Assembly: GCF_014852585.1 (NCBI RefSeq)
Contig: NZ_JACVBX010000001.1
Span: 868,001-932,000 of the forward strand
Length of the DNA: 64,000 nt
Reading direction: 5' to 3'
DNA from: Pseudomonas sp. PDM18
Lineage (GTDB): Bacteria > Pseudomonadota > Gammaproteobacteria > Pseudomonadales > Pseudomonadaceae
This document shows, piece by piece, positions 1 through 8,418 of the stretch (positions are counted from its first letter, which is position 1; the number at the start of each line of letters is the position of its first letter). Position numbers and translations under genes: made by a program. The notes under the pieces were generated by a model. That model worked only from the letters and a program-made list of their open reading frames with translations, did no database searches and was not told where the DNA came from.

Positions 1-238
1 CACCGATGGCGGCGGCGCCGATCATTGCGCCCTTGCCACGGTTGTCATGGTTGATCGCGGCACCGGCGACGGCGCCAGCCAGCGCACCCAGCGCACCGTA
101 CTTGGCGGTCTTGCTCATGCCGCCCTCGGCTGGCGGGGCCTGGGTGTTGGGGTCATAGGGGTTCTGGGAGGCGCAACCGGCCATGAGGGCAAGGGCGGTG
201 GCAGCCGCAACCATGGACAGACTACGTGCGGTGAACAT
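1..238 (-). CDS. glycine-zipper lipoprotein, OmpA-type (partial)
   Basis: This is the N-terminal 79 codons of a secreted lipoprotein; the rest lies beyond the left edge. Translation on the minus strand shows a signal peptide ending in the lipobox LMAGC (Cys22), a short linker rich in Pro and Asn, then a Gly/Ala-rich stretch (GALGALAGAVAGA) typical of a glycine-zipper membrane segment. A GAGGAG ribosome site lies upstream of the ATG. Such an N-terminus is usual for YiaD/OmpA-family outer-membrane lipoproteins that carry a peptidoglycan-binding OmpA domain further on. That C-terminal domain cannot be seen here, so the family call is an inference, helped by a recalled OmpA-family gene (PA0833) at this position in P. 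aeruginosa. Confidence 0.7.
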   Translation of the reverse strand, partial: MFTARSLSMVAAATALALMAGCASQNPYDPNTQAPPAEGGMSKTAKYGALGALAGAVAGAAINHDNRGKGAMIGAAAIG

Positions 239-323
239 GTCGGATGACTCCTCGAAATAGCGAAACACCCATTAGCGGGCGGCAGGTTAGAGCTTAGGTC
301 GTGCAAATAATTCCGTAGCAACC

Positions 324-965
324 TTAAGCACGGATGAAGGGATTTTCCCGCATCTCGTCGCCCAGGGTGGTATCCGGGCCATGCCCCGTGACCACGGTCG
401 CGTCTTCGTCCAGCGAGTACAGGCGGTCGCGGATCGAGCGCTCGATAGTGGCGTAGTCGCCGCCCCACAGGTCGGTGCGGCCGATGCTGCGACGGAACAG
501 CGTGTCGCCAGCGATCAGTAGCTTGTCCTGAGGAAACCAGAAGCTCATCGAGCCCGGTGTATGCCCAGGGGTGTGCAGTGCCACGCCGCAGCCGCAGGCC
601 AGTTCTTCGTCATCGGCCAGCCATTGGTCCGGCGAAGGCACCGGCGTATAGGGGACGCCGAACATACGGCACTGCATCTCCAGGTTGTCCCAGAGGAACT
701 GGTCATCTTTGTGCAGGTGCAGGGTCGCGCCGGTCTTCTCCTTCATCTGCCCGGAAGCGAGGAAGTGGTCCAGGTGCGCGTGGGTATGGATGATGCTGAC
801 CACCTTCAGCCCCAGCGCGTCTAGGCGCTGCAGGATGAGTTCGTGGTCGCCACCCGGATCGACGACGATGGCCTTCTTCGTCAGCGGGTCGCCGATGATG
901 GTGCAGTTGCACTGCAAGGGGCCGACGGGGAAGGTTTCGCGGATCAGGGCAGGCTGTTCGCTCAT
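324..965 (-). CDS. metallo-beta-lactamase-fold hydrolase (GloB-like)
   Basis: This 213-residue cytoplasmic enzyme carries the full binuclear zinc signature of the metallo-beta-lactamase fold: THAHLDH at residues 61-67, His135 in HTPGHTPGS, Asp154 in AGDTLF and His195 in TGHG. Size and motif spacing fit the single-domain glyoxalase II-like/YcbL branch, which hydrolyses thioesters such as S-lactoylglutathione; the substrate is not proven by sequence. The frame stays open further upstream, but the ATG at 965 (MSEQPALIRETF) gives the usual family length; the ribosome site there is weak. It lies behind the AraC gene on the same strand, with an 83-base gap. Confidence 0.88.
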   Translation of the reverse strand: MSEQPALIRETFPVGPLQCNCTIIGDPLTKKAIVVDPGGDHELILQRLDALGLKVVSIIHTHAHLDHFLASGQMKEKTGATLHLHKDDQFLWDNLEMQCRMFGVPYTPVPSPDQWLADDEELACGCGVALHTPGHTPGSMSFWFPQDKLLIAGDTLFRRSIGRTDLWGGDYATIERSIRDRLYSLDEDATVVTGHGPDTTLGDEMRENPFIRA

Positions 966-1048
966 CGAAGACTCGCTCGGTTGCGGAAGAACACGGCGGG
1001 TATTTTCGCCGATTCCGCCCCGCCCTGGCGAGTCGATGGATCGAGTGT

Positions 1049-2068
1049 TCAGTCGCCCTGGCGGTAGTCCGTGGGCAGCTTGCCCGTCCACTTGCGGAAC
1101 GCCCGGCGGAAGTTCGACGGGTCGTTGAAGCCTAGCAGCAGCGCGATCTCGTAGAGCGGCAAGTGGGTCGTGGTGAGGTATTGCAGGGCCAGGCGCTTGC
1201 GCACGTCGTCGAGCACTTCCTGGTAGGTGGTGCCCAGGTTCGAAAGATGTCGACGCAGGCTGCGGCCGCTGGTGTGCAGGTCGGCAGCGACCGCTTCCAG
1301 GTCGGGGAACTCACCGGGGCGCGCCAGCAGCAGGCGACGGATGCGGGTCAACAAGCCTTCCTGGACGTCCAGCGTGGCCAGCAGCGCCTCGCACTGCTGC
1401 TCGCACATCTGCACCGTGGCCGGGTTGGCCAGCGCCATGGGCCGCGCCAGGTATTCGCTGGGCAGGCCAATGAAGTGGAATGGCTGGTCGAACAGCACCT
1501 CGCAGCCGAACACCTCGGCGTACCGTTCGGCGTAGGCCGGCTCGGCATGGGCAAAGCCGACGCTGACACCCTGCAACGGTTCGCCGACCAGGAAGCGGGC
1601 GATGGTGTGCAGGCTGGTCATCAGGCCTTCGGCGGCGAAGCGGCTGGTGGGGCCGAGAGGAATCGACTCGCTGGCGCGCAGGTAGGACACGCCGCCGTCC
1701 TCCACCATCTCCAGGTCGTAGGCCAGGCCGAGCACGCGGTAGTACTTCAGGGCGAAACCGATGGCACGGCCGAGGTTGGCACTGGACAACACCGCATAGC
1801 CGAGGATGCCGTGGGTGGAAACGTTCAAGCGCTGCCCCAGCAACAGGCCGAAGGCTGGCTCGTTGCAGTGCACCAGCGCGGTACTGGAGAGCTGATGGAA
1901 GTCGATGAAAGACAGGCGTCCGTTGGGGCTCTGCAGTACCTCGGGGCGCACACGGGCCAGCTCGAACAGGCGCACACGCGGCACGCCCAGCTCTTCGGCG
2001 AGATCGAGAAGTGCCTGCGCATAGGCGACGGGCACCAGTTCGGCGGTGAAGTTGAGCGGTTGTTTCAT
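1049..2068 (-). CDS. AraC-family transcriptional regulator, OruR-like
   Basis: The 339-residue protein has the layout of the large AraC subgroup with an N-terminal arabinose-binding-like sensor (PF12625, about residues 20-210) and a C-terminal double helix-turn-helix (about 235-335). The second helix region reads IALLLGFNDPSNFRRAFRKW, the family hallmark. Length and sensor type match OruR, the ornithine-utilisation regulator of P. aeruginosa, and the neighbours match the recalled PA0830-PA0831 order, but no ornithine gene is next to it, so the ligand is unproven. It is divergent from the metal-dependent hydrolase gene, and the roughly 90-120 bases between them probably hold both promoters. 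Confidence 0.82.
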   Translation of the reverse strand: MKQPLNFTAELVPVAYAQALLDLAEELGVPRVRLFELARVRPEVLQSPNGRLSFIDFHQLSSTALVHCNEPAFGLLLGQRLNVSTHGILGYAVLSSANLGRAIGFALKYYRVLGLAYDLEMVEDGGVSYLRASESIPLGPTSRFAAEGLMTSLHTIARFLVGEPLQGVSVGFAHAEPAYAERYAEVFGCEVLFDQPFHFIGLPSEYLARPMALANPATVQMCEQQCEALLATLDVQEGLLTRIRRLLLARPGEFPDLEAVAADLHTSGRSLRRHLSNLGTTYQEVLDDVRKRLALQYLTTTHLPLYEIALLLGFNDPSNFRRAFRKWTGKLPTDYRQGD

Positions 2069-2189
2069 CGTTGTTCTTATGCTGACCGCTGGCCGGATAT
2101 GACCGGAAAGTTGGCAGACAATAACCTTGTGACGCTTTCCCTACAAGCCCAGAGTAATGACCATGGACAACCACAACAATGGAGCCGCC

Positions 2190-3029
2190 ATGGCCAGCAC
2201 CACCCCCGCAGGACTGGAGATCAAGCCCCGGCACATGGACTTCGATCTGCCCGATCCGCTGCCGCGTCACTGGCACGGCGGAGACGCCTTCAAGTCCCAT
2301 CTGTTCGACGCCATGTCGGTGCTCTTCCCCGACGGCGAACGCTTCTTCATCGACTCGGTGCGGCAGTTCCGCGACCAGATCACCGACCCGGTGCTCAAGG
2401 AACAGATCCGTGGCTTCATCGGCCAGGAAGGCCACCACAGCCGCGAGCACCTGACCTACAGCCAGCGCCTGCGCGACCAGGGTTATGACATCACCACCAT
2501 CGAGAAGCGCGCCCAGGCGCGCATCCGTTTCACCCAGAAGAAGTTCCCGGCCAGGCGTCAGCTGGCCGCGACTGCCGCGCTGGAGCACATCACCGCGATC
2601 ATGGCCAACGGGCTGCTGACCGATCCGCGCACCATGGAAGGTGCCGACCCGGTGATGCAGCGCCTGTGGCGCTGGCACGCGCTGGAGGAAACCGAGCACA
2701 AGGCGGTGGCCTTCGACGTCTACAACCAGGTCTGCGGCAGCCGCAAGCTGCTGCGCCGTGCGATGCGCATGGCGACCTTCTTCTTCGTGCTGGATACCTT
2801 CCGCGGGCTGGTGCACATGCTCAAGGTGGACGGATTGCTGTGGAACTGGCGCGTCTGGCGCGACGGCCTCAAGTGGACCTGGGGCAAGCACGGCGTATTC
2901 CGCCCATTGCTGCGCGAGTACATGGACTTCTTCAAGTCCGACTTCCACCCCTGGCAGCACAACAACCTCGATGTGCTGTACGAGGTGCGCAAGGAGTACG
3001 ACGCGCAGCCGCTGGCGCACGCGGGCTGA
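2190..3029 (+). CDS. metal-dependent hydrolase, PF10118 family
   Basis: The product (279 residues from this start) matches the PF10118 family, annotated as predicted metal-dependent hydrolases. These are helical, ferritin-like proteins with Glu and His metal ligands; visible ones include the EGHH stretch near residue 80 and EETEHK near 170. The activity is not established. Three in-frame ATGs exist (2157, 2163, 2190). The last is chosen because GGAG at 2181-2184 stands five bases before it, while the upstream ones have only a weak AGAG. The A- and C-rich stretch before it (CAACCACAACAATGG) resembles an Hfq/Crc target, which is speculative. It is transcribed away from the AraC gene and followed by a terminator. 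Confidence 0.85.
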   Translation: MASTTPAGLEIKPRHMDFDLPDPLPRHWHGGDAFKSHLFDAMSVLFPDGERFFIDSVRQFRDQITDPVLKEQIRGFIGQEGHHSREHLTYSQRLRDQGYDITTIEKRAQARIRFTQKKFPARRQLAATAALEHITAIMANGLLTDPRTMEGADPVMQRLWRWHALEETEHKAVAFDVYNQVCGSRKLLRRAMRMATFFFVLDTFRGLVHMLKVDGLLWNWRVWRDGLKWTWGKHGVFRPLLREYMDFFKSDFHPWQHNNLDVLYEVRKEYDAQPLAHAG

Positions 3030-3049
3030 TTCGCCCTGCGCTTCGAACA

Positions 3050-3079
3050 CCGCCCCGCTCTGTCGGGGCGGTTTCGTTT
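3050..3079 (+). terminator. rho-independent terminator
   Basis: A seven-base-pair stem CCGCCCC/GGGGCGG (3050-3056 with 3065-3071) is followed by TTTCGTTT, twenty bases after the stop of the PF10118 gene. Confidence 0.75.
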
Positions 3080-3094
3080 GCGTCCCATCGCAGG

Positions 3095-3174
3095 CCGTAG
3101 GGCGCATAACCTGGAACAGGTTATCCGCCGGCAACTACGCGGCGGGTAACGCTGGCGCGCTATTCGCCCTGCGA
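3095..3174. repeat. 80-bp palindromic repeat, copy 1 (degenerate)
   Basis: This copy begins GTAGGGCGCATAACC and runs to TTCGCCCTGCGAG. It matches the element at 5363-5442 along its whole length but has several changes that weaken its right arm. Both copies sit in gaps between convergent genes. The 3030-3359 gap contains this repeat, a second inverted repeat and two terminators; I see no gene in it. Confidence 0.8.
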
Positions 3175-3209
3175 GCTGCTGGAGCACACCAAGCAATCGA
3201 GAGCATCCG

Positions 3210-3290
3210 GGTAGGATGGGTGGAGCGCAGCGATACCCATGCTGTCCGCGCGAGGGAATCGATGGCTATCGCTACGCTCCACACCACCCA
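3210..3290. repeat. imperfect long inverted repeat
   Basis: The left arm GGGTGGAGCGCAGCGATACC and the right arm GGCTATCGCTACGCTCCAC are imperfect inverses across a spacer of about 30 bases. Similar GGATGGGTGGAGCG hairpins are scattered between genes in many pseudomonads, as I recall them. Only one copy is seen in this window. Confidence 0.7.
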
Positions 3291-3318
3291 GCGAAGAGCG
3301 ATCCGGCAGAACGAAAAC

Positions 3319-3342
3319 GCCCGGCACTTGGCCGGGCTTTTT
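3319..3342. terminator. bidirectional terminator
   Basis: The stem GCCCGGC/GCCGGGC (3319-3325 with 3331-3337) is flanked by AAAA on the left and TTTTT on the right. It can end plus-strand transcription and also serves the minus-strand alpha/beta hydrolase gene, whose stop is at 3360. Confidence 0.75.
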
Positions 3343-3359
3343 CACCGAGCGATCAGCCA

Positions 3360-4298
3360 TCATGCATGCAGGAAACGCAACGCATCCGCCGCCGACTCCT
3401 CGGGGATTTCCTCCATCGGGATATGCCCGACGCCCGGATAGACCTTCACCTCGATGCCTGGCACGTCGCGCTGCCACATCGGCACGTGGCGCGGCGAAAT
3501 CCAGCGGTCGCGCTCGCCCCACATCAGCATCGTCGGCACCTTCAGCCCCGCAACACGGTTGGGCGTAGTGGGAAGCTCCTCGCGGTTGGCTTTCACCAGT
3601 ACACGGAAGATGTCGATCATCGCGCGGCGGTTGCCCGGCCGGCGGCTGATGTCGTAGTAGCGATCAATCACGCCCGGCTTGATCTTGCGCGCATCGCCGT
3701 AGACTTCCTTGATGCCCTGCGCCACCAGCGCGCGCGGCATCCACATCGGCATCATGATCCCGGCGCCGGGCAGCACCGCGCTGGCGATCATCAGCGGCAC
3801 CCTCTGCATGTAGTAGCCGGCCGGGTCGATGAGGATCAGCCGCTCGACACGGTGGGCGTTGGCAAGCGCGTAGTTCCAGGCGATGTAGCCGCCAAGGGAG
3901 TTGCCGGCGATGGATACGTGCTTGAGGTCCAGGCGGTCGAGGAACAGGCCGAACACCTTCACCAGGCGCTCGCCGTCGTACTCGCGGTCCTGGCCGCCGC
4001 CGGTGAGGCCGAAGCCGGGCACGTCGAGGCGGATGATGCGGAAGTGCTCGGAAAGCTCGGCAACCCAGCCATCCCAGGTGTGCAGCGAGGCCATCACGCC
4101 GTGGACCATCACCAGCACCGGCTTGTCCGGGCTGCCTTCGTCGCGGTAGTGGATGTCGAACCCGTCGACGTGGATGAACTTCGAACCGGATTCGGGCGAG
4201 GCATAGCGCGCCTTCAGGGCGGCCAGCGGCAGGGGGCCGAAACCATAGCGGGCCAGGCCCTCGGCCAGCGGCGGTTGCACAGACAATGTAGCGGTCAT
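3360..4298 (-). CDS. alpha/beta-hydrolase fold protein
   Basis: A 312-residue alpha/beta hydrolase with a complete catalytic triad: the nucleophile Ser134 in GNSLGG (132-137), Asp264 in GERDRW and His292 in GVGHIP. The oxyanion HG is at residues 66-67. The region between about 165 and 225, rich in Met, Pro and Arg, is the variable cap that sets substrate choice. The family includes esterases, lipases, C-C bond hydrolases and haloalkane dehalogenases; nothing here narrows it. A positional counterpart, as I recall, is PA0829 of P. aeruginosa. It is convergent with the PF10118 gene, with a terminator just past its stop. Confidence 0.87.
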   Translation of the reverse strand: MTATLSVQPPLAEGLARYGFGPLPLAALKARYASPESGSKFIHVDGFDIHYRDEGSPDKPVLVMVHGVMASLHTWDGWVAELSEHFRIIRLDVPGFGLTGGGQDREYDGERLVKVFGLFLDRLDLKHVSIAGNSLGGYIAWNYALANAHRVERLILIDPAGYYMQRVPLMIASAVLPGAGIMMPMWMPRALVAQGIKEVYGDARKIKPGVIDRYYDISRRPGNRRAMIDIFRVLVKANREELPTTPNRVAGLKVPTMLMWGERDRWISPRHVPMWQRDVPGIEVKVYPGVGHIPMEEIPEESAADALRFLHA

Positions 4299-4461
4299 GG
4301 ACGAGTGACTCCCGTGCTTGTTGTTCTAAAGGCTGAATCACACCACAGCGCCCGCGCCGCCGCGCCCAACCTAGGTAGTGTGATGGCCTGCCACGGGATG
4401 ACGCAGGCCGCTCGCCCCGCTAACCTAGCCCGACCCGCCCTCGCGCAAGGAAAGCCCGTTC

Positions 4462-5334
4462 GTGCCGATCCTCACTCGCCGCTCGCTGTGGCCGCTGGCC
4501 GTGCTGTTGCTGCTCCTGTGCCGCCCTGCCCTGTCCGCCGACCTGTATTACCTGGGCCAGAAGATTCCCGACATCCAGCGCAACTGGACCAGCGCCGACT
4601 ACCAGATGCTGATCGATGCACTGAAAAAGATCGACGAAACCCAAGTCAACGGCCTGCCCCGACGCAGCGGCGAATTCACCGGGCCGATCTACCAGCGCAT
4701 GGTCAGCGAGGAGAATTTTCGCCCGCAGCTGAACATCTACGCCCCGCTGGAGCTGCGGCAAAACGAGGCGCGCGAGGTACTGTTCAAGCTCAAGGAGCTG
4801 ATGCGCCTGTACTTCAACTTCCGCGCCGCCAAGCAGCCCTACGGCGCCGAGGCGCTGGGCCTGATGAGCTACTCGCTGCGCGAACAGGCGATCCTGTTCA
4901 ACCTGACGGTGGAATTCTGGATGACCCTGGCGCAGAGCGAGCAGCGCAACCCGGTGCGCCTGCAGGGCATGCAGGAAGCCAAGGCCGCCGCCTCGATGCT
5001 CACCAGCAGCGCACTGGACTATCTTGGCCTCACCGCGCAGTTCGACCGCCAGGACCTGGTGCTCTATAGCGCCGAGCTGGCCAAGCAGTTGCCCGAACTC
5101 TTCATCCACCTGCCGCCGGAAGTGCGCGTGCAACTGCTGATGCGCGTGGATGAACTCTCGCAAAAGCATGCCTACCCGGAAGTGCGCGAGAACATGCGCG
5201 ACCTGCTGCCGGTGCTGCAGGCGATCCAGGCAGACGTGCAGAAGCAGCTGGCCGCCCCTGCCAAGGGGCAGCCCGTGCCCAGGGGGCTGGACCTGAGTGC
5301 GCCTCCGGAGGCGGAGAAGAAGAAGGGGATGTGA
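4462..5334 (+). CDS. conserved hypothetical secreted protein
   Basis: I do not recognise a domain. The start is GTG at 4462, with AAGGAAAG at 4449-4456 as ribosome site. The 290-residue product begins with a clear Sec signal peptide (LAVLLLLLCRPALSA, cut probably before DLYYLG), so it should be periplasmic. The rest is mostly helical and charged, with long amphipathic stretches, and the C-terminus ends in a Pro- and Lys-rich tail. It is a single-gene unit, divergent from the alpha/beta hydrolase and convergent with the LuxR regulator. Confidence 0.7.
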   Translation: MPILTRRSLWPLAVLLLLLCRPALSADLYYLGQKIPDIQRNWTSADYQMLIDALKKIDETQVNGLPRRSGEFTGPIYQRMVSEENFRPQLNIYAPLELRQNEAREVLFKLKELMRLYFNFRAAKQPYGAEALGLMSYSLREQAILFNLTVEFWMTLAQSEQRNPVRLQGMQEAKAAASMLTSSALDYLGLTAQFDRQDLVLYSAELAKQLPELFIHLPPEVRVQLLMRVDELSQKHAYPEVRENMRDLLPVLQAIQADVQKQLAAPAKGQPVPRGLDLSAPPEAEKKKGM

Positions 5335-5362
5335 GGCTGCGCCAGCGGATCGCTATTCAGGA

Positions 5363-5442
5363 CCGTAGGGCGCATAACCCGGAACGGGTTATCCGCCGAG
5401 TGCCTCGCGGCGGATAACGCTGGCGCGTTATGCGCCCTACGA
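5363..5442. repeat. 80-bp palindromic repeat, copy 2 (intact)
   Basis: The ends are perfect 14-base inverted repeats, GTAGGGCGCATAAC (5365-5378) and GTTATGCGCCCTAC (5427-5440). A nested inverted pair, GTTATCCGCCG and CGGCGGATAAC, lies inside, so the element can fold into a branched or cruciform structure. It lies between the 3' ends of two convergent genes, as copy 1 does. The layout is like a small non-autonomous mobile palindrome; no target duplication is evident. Confidence 0.85.
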
Positions 5443-5460
5443 TCTTCAGAGCGGGGTGCC

Positions 5461-8187
5461 CTACCGCAACAACCCCATCTCCTTCGCCCGCGCCACCGCC
5501 TGGGTGCGGCGTTCTACACCGAGCTTGTCGTTGATGTGGCGAGCGTGGCTTTTCACGGTGTGTAGCGAGATGAACAGACGCTCGCTGATCTCCTGGTTCG
5601 AGCAGCCCTGGGCGATCAGCTCCAGCACCGCCAGCTCGCGCCCGCTCAGGCAATCGTTGAGCACCGCGCAGCGCTCCGGCGGTGCCGGCAGACGCTCGCG
5701 CAGCGCCTCGATGGCCGGGGAAGAAGCCCGCACCGCCAGTTGCTCGCGCAGCCATTCCGGATGTTGCTGCAGCACTTCCTGCAGGGGGATCAGCAAGCCG
5801 ACGGCCAGGCCGTTGAGGCATTCGCCCAACTCGAACGACGCTTCGCGCTCGCGGCCGCCCTGCAGCAACAGGGCGACCAGCTGGCCCTGGGCGAAACGCG
5901 CCTGCAACTGCGCACCGCCTTGCAGGGCGCCGCTGGCCACCGCGCGCAGCCGCGCCTCGGCATCGGCCAGGCGGCCTTCGCGGCGTTCCAGCTGGGATTG
6001 CAGCATCTCCACATTGCGCGGCAACTGCGGCGAGCATTCCGGCGGGGTGGCCGGTTCGTCGCCAGTGTAGGTGTCGCGCAGGCGCTCCAGCCAGGCGCTG
6101 GCCAGTTCGACCTGGCCCTGGCCAAGCCAGAGTTCGCACTTGATCAGGGTGATGGCCGACAGGTAGTAGACCGGCGGGACGTCCCACACATGCATCATCC
6201 GCTCGACCTCGGCGAGGTGGGCGAAAGCGCGGGTGTAATTGCCCAGCCGCCCTTCCAGGCTGGCCAGCACGCAGAAGCCGATCACCAGGCTGATGTCGCG
6301 GCAGGCGCGGGCTTCCTCGATGCCGGCCTTGAGGCACTTGCGCGCCTCGTCCGGCTGCAGCGCGAGGCTGCGAAGGTAGCCCTGGTAAAGCATCAGGCGG
6401 CCACGCACCGCATAACGGCGTTGGGAAGACAGGCTGGATAGCCGCGCCAGACCCTGGCGCACTTCTTCCTCGGCGCGCAGCACCTCACCACGCGCCTGCA
6501 GGACGCGGGCACGGTCGTAATGCACCATGGCCTCGAACAGCGGGTTGCCGAAGCGCTGCGCCAGTTCCAGCGCTTCCCGATTGAGGCCGCGAGCGCGCCA
6601 CAGGTCGTCACGCACGATGGCCAGATTGCTCAGGGTCGACAGGCACAGCAGGCGCGGGCCGAAGCGCTCCGGGCCGAGGCCGTGCATGGCCTCTTCGCAG
6701 TGCCGCTCGGCCGCGTCGATCTCGCCACGGCCCCGGGCGATCACACCGGCCAGCGCCTGCCACTGCGCGAGTAGGTCACGCTGGGCCGTGGCATCGGCGG
6801 CGGGCAGGAAGCGCGCCAGTTGCGCCGCCAGCTCTTCGGCCGCATCCAGCTGGCAGGCCAACGCCAGCGCCCAGCTGTACAGCACGATCAGGCGCGGCGT
6901 GCTGGCCAGCAGGCTGTCGGGCAAGTCCATCTTCCAGCGCAGCAGCGTGGCGACGTTCTGCTCGGCCAGCAGTTGTTCCTCGGACAAGCTCTGTACCAGG
7001 CTCGCCGCAACCTCCGGGTGGCCGGCGCGTAGGGCCTGCTCCACCGCGTCGTCGAACAGCCCCTGGGCGCTGAACCAACGGCAGGCGCGCAGGTGCAGCG
7101 CCGCTGCCGAAGGCCCGGAGCCGGGTAGCGGGCGCGCGAGCAGCAGGTCGGAAAACAGGTGGTGATAGCGGAACCACTGGCCCTGCTCGTCCAGCGGCAC
7201 GAGGAAAACCTGGTGCTGCTGCAGATGCCGCAGGATCGAGGCGCTGTCGTGCGCATCGCGCAGCGCATCACACAGTTCGGCGGAGAAGCGTTCGAAGCGC
7301 GCGGTCTGGGCCAGGAATATCTGGACCTCCGGCGACTGCTTGTCGATCACTTCTTCCAACAGATAGTCGCGGATCAGTTCTTCGGCGCCATGCACCGAAA
7401 GATCGGGCGCGTTGGCCGCCAGCTGGTCGCCGTGGGCCAGCAGCCACAGGCGCAGCCCGGCGATCCAGCCTTCGCTGCGCTCGACCAGGTTATCGAGGGC
7501 ATTGTCGTCGAGTTGCGCGCCGTTGGCGCTGACCAACTGCGCGGTTTCCTCGACGGTCAGGCGCAGGTCCTGCTCGGTGAACTCCAGCAGTTGCCGAGAC
7601 AGACGCAGGCGCGCCAGGTGCCAGTCCGGCCGCTGGCGGCTGGTGACCAGCACGACCAGGCCGGCGGGCTGGTGATTGAGCAGGAATTGCAGGCATCGGT
7701 CGAGCACCGCGCCCTGGGCCAGGTGGTAGTCGTCCAGAACCAGCAACAGGGGGCGCTCCACCGATAGGCTGTCCACCAGTTCATCGAGCAGGTCGTCGAG
7801 CCAGGCTTCGAAGGCGAACGGCTGGTGGCGCTGGCGCATTTTCAGCAGGGCCAGGGCTTCCTCGCCGAGGGTGGGAAAATGCAGGCGCAGGCCTTCGAGC
7901 AGGCGCTCAAGAAAACGTCCGGGGTCGCTGTCTCGGGCACTGAGCCCCAGCCACAGGCTGCGCCAGTGATCTTCCAGCGTCTGACAGAATTCGATGGCCA
8001 GCGAGCTCTTGCCGAACCCGGCCGGGGCGGATACCAGTATCAGCCGTCCCTGCAGCCCCGCGGCCATGCGCTGGCACAGCCGCGAACGGGCGACGTGGCC
8101 ATGCGGCAGCGGCGGTCGGAAGAAGCGGCTGCCGGCCGTACTGGGGGGAACATCGGTCAGACTTGGCAGAGTCGAGAAGTCGGTCAT
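5461..8187 (-). CDS. MalT/AlkS-type LuxR-family ATP-dependent regulator
   Basis: At 908 residues this is a large LuxR-family activator of the MalT type: an N-terminal NTPase with the Walker A motif APAGFGKSS (54-62), a long helical repeat region (about 380-830) that acts as sensor, and a C-terminal LuxR helix-turn-helix containing GCSNQEISERLFISLHTVKS. The ATG at 8187 (MTDFSTL) is preferred over an in-frame codon 12 residues upstream. Proteins of this class bind ATP and an inducer and then activate promoters; AlkS, regulator of alkane use, is one. Next to DUF1329, DUF1302, an acyl-CoA ligase and a thiolase, it is the likely activator of that set. The inducer is unknown. Confidence 0.88.
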   Translation of the reverse strand: MTDFSTLPSLTDVPPSTAGSRFFRPPLPHGHVARSRLCQRMAAGLQGRLILVSAPAGFGKSSLAIEFCQTLEDHWRSLWLGLSARDSDPGRFLERLLEGLRLHFPTLGEEALALLKMRQRHQPFAFEAWLDDLLDELVDSLSVERPLLLVLDDYHLAQGAVLDRCLQFLLNHQPAGLVVLVTSRQRPDWHLARLRLSRQLLEFTEQDLRLTVEETAQLVSANGAQLDDNALDNLVERSEGWIAGLRLWLLAHGDQLAANAPDLSVHGAEELIRDYLLEEVIDKQSPEVQIFLAQTARFERFSAELCDALRDAHDSASILRHLQQHQVFLVPLDEQGQWFRYHHLFSDLLLARPLPGSGPSAAALHLRACRWFSAQGLFDDAVEQALRAGHPEVAASLVQSLSEEQLLAEQNVATLLRWKMDLPDSLLASTPRLIVLYSWALALACQLDAAEELAAQLARFLPAADATAQRDLLAQWQALAGVIARGRGEIDAAERHCEEAMHGLGPERFGPRLLCLSTLSNLAIVRDDLWRARGLNREALELAQRFGNPLFEAMVHYDRARVLQARGEVLRAEEEVRQGLARLSSLSSQRRYAVRGRLMLYQGYLRSLALQPDEARKCLKAGIEEARACRDISLVIGFCVLASLEGRLGNYTRAFAHLAEVERMMHVWDVPPVYYLSAITLIKCELWLGQGQVELASAWLERLRDTYTGDEPATPPECSPQLPRNVEMLQSQLERREGRLADAEARLRAVASGALQGGAQLQARFAQGQLVALLLQGGREREASFELGECLNGLAVGLLIPLQEVLQQHPEWLREQLAVRASSPAIEALRERLPAPPERCAVLNDCLSGRELAVLELIAQGCSNQEISERLFISLHTVKSHARHINDKLGVERRTQAVARAKEMGLLR

Positions 8188-8356
8188 CGGCCTGGCTCTT
8201 GCTCTAGCTCTTATAGCGGTCAACGAAGGTCACACTGCCGTCCGAGCCTAGCCGCTCGCGGTCGGGAATAGAAGTCGATTTTGTTACCTTTGCTCACAAC
8301 ATGACCAGAAGCCGTCCTACATTCCGCCCTTCATTCATCTGACAGATGATCTCCCA

Positions 8357-8387
8357 TAAAAAAACCGGCCCGAAGGCCGGTTTTTTT
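8357..8387 (-). terminator. terminator after the DUF1329 gene
   Basis: CCGGCC/GGCCGG (8365-8370 with 8375-8380) is flanked by seven A and seven T. It stands 32 bases past the minus-strand stop of the DUF1329 gene and separates that gene from the regulator. Confidence 0.85.
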
Positions 8388-8418
8388 CACCGCGGAACCA
8401 CCCGTGGGGATCGGGGGA

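Noticed and set aside
1311-3134. 607-codon open frame on the minus strand across the AraC and PF10118 genes
   Set aside because: It overlaps two genes with clear domains on other frames; high GC makes long stop-free antisense frames common.
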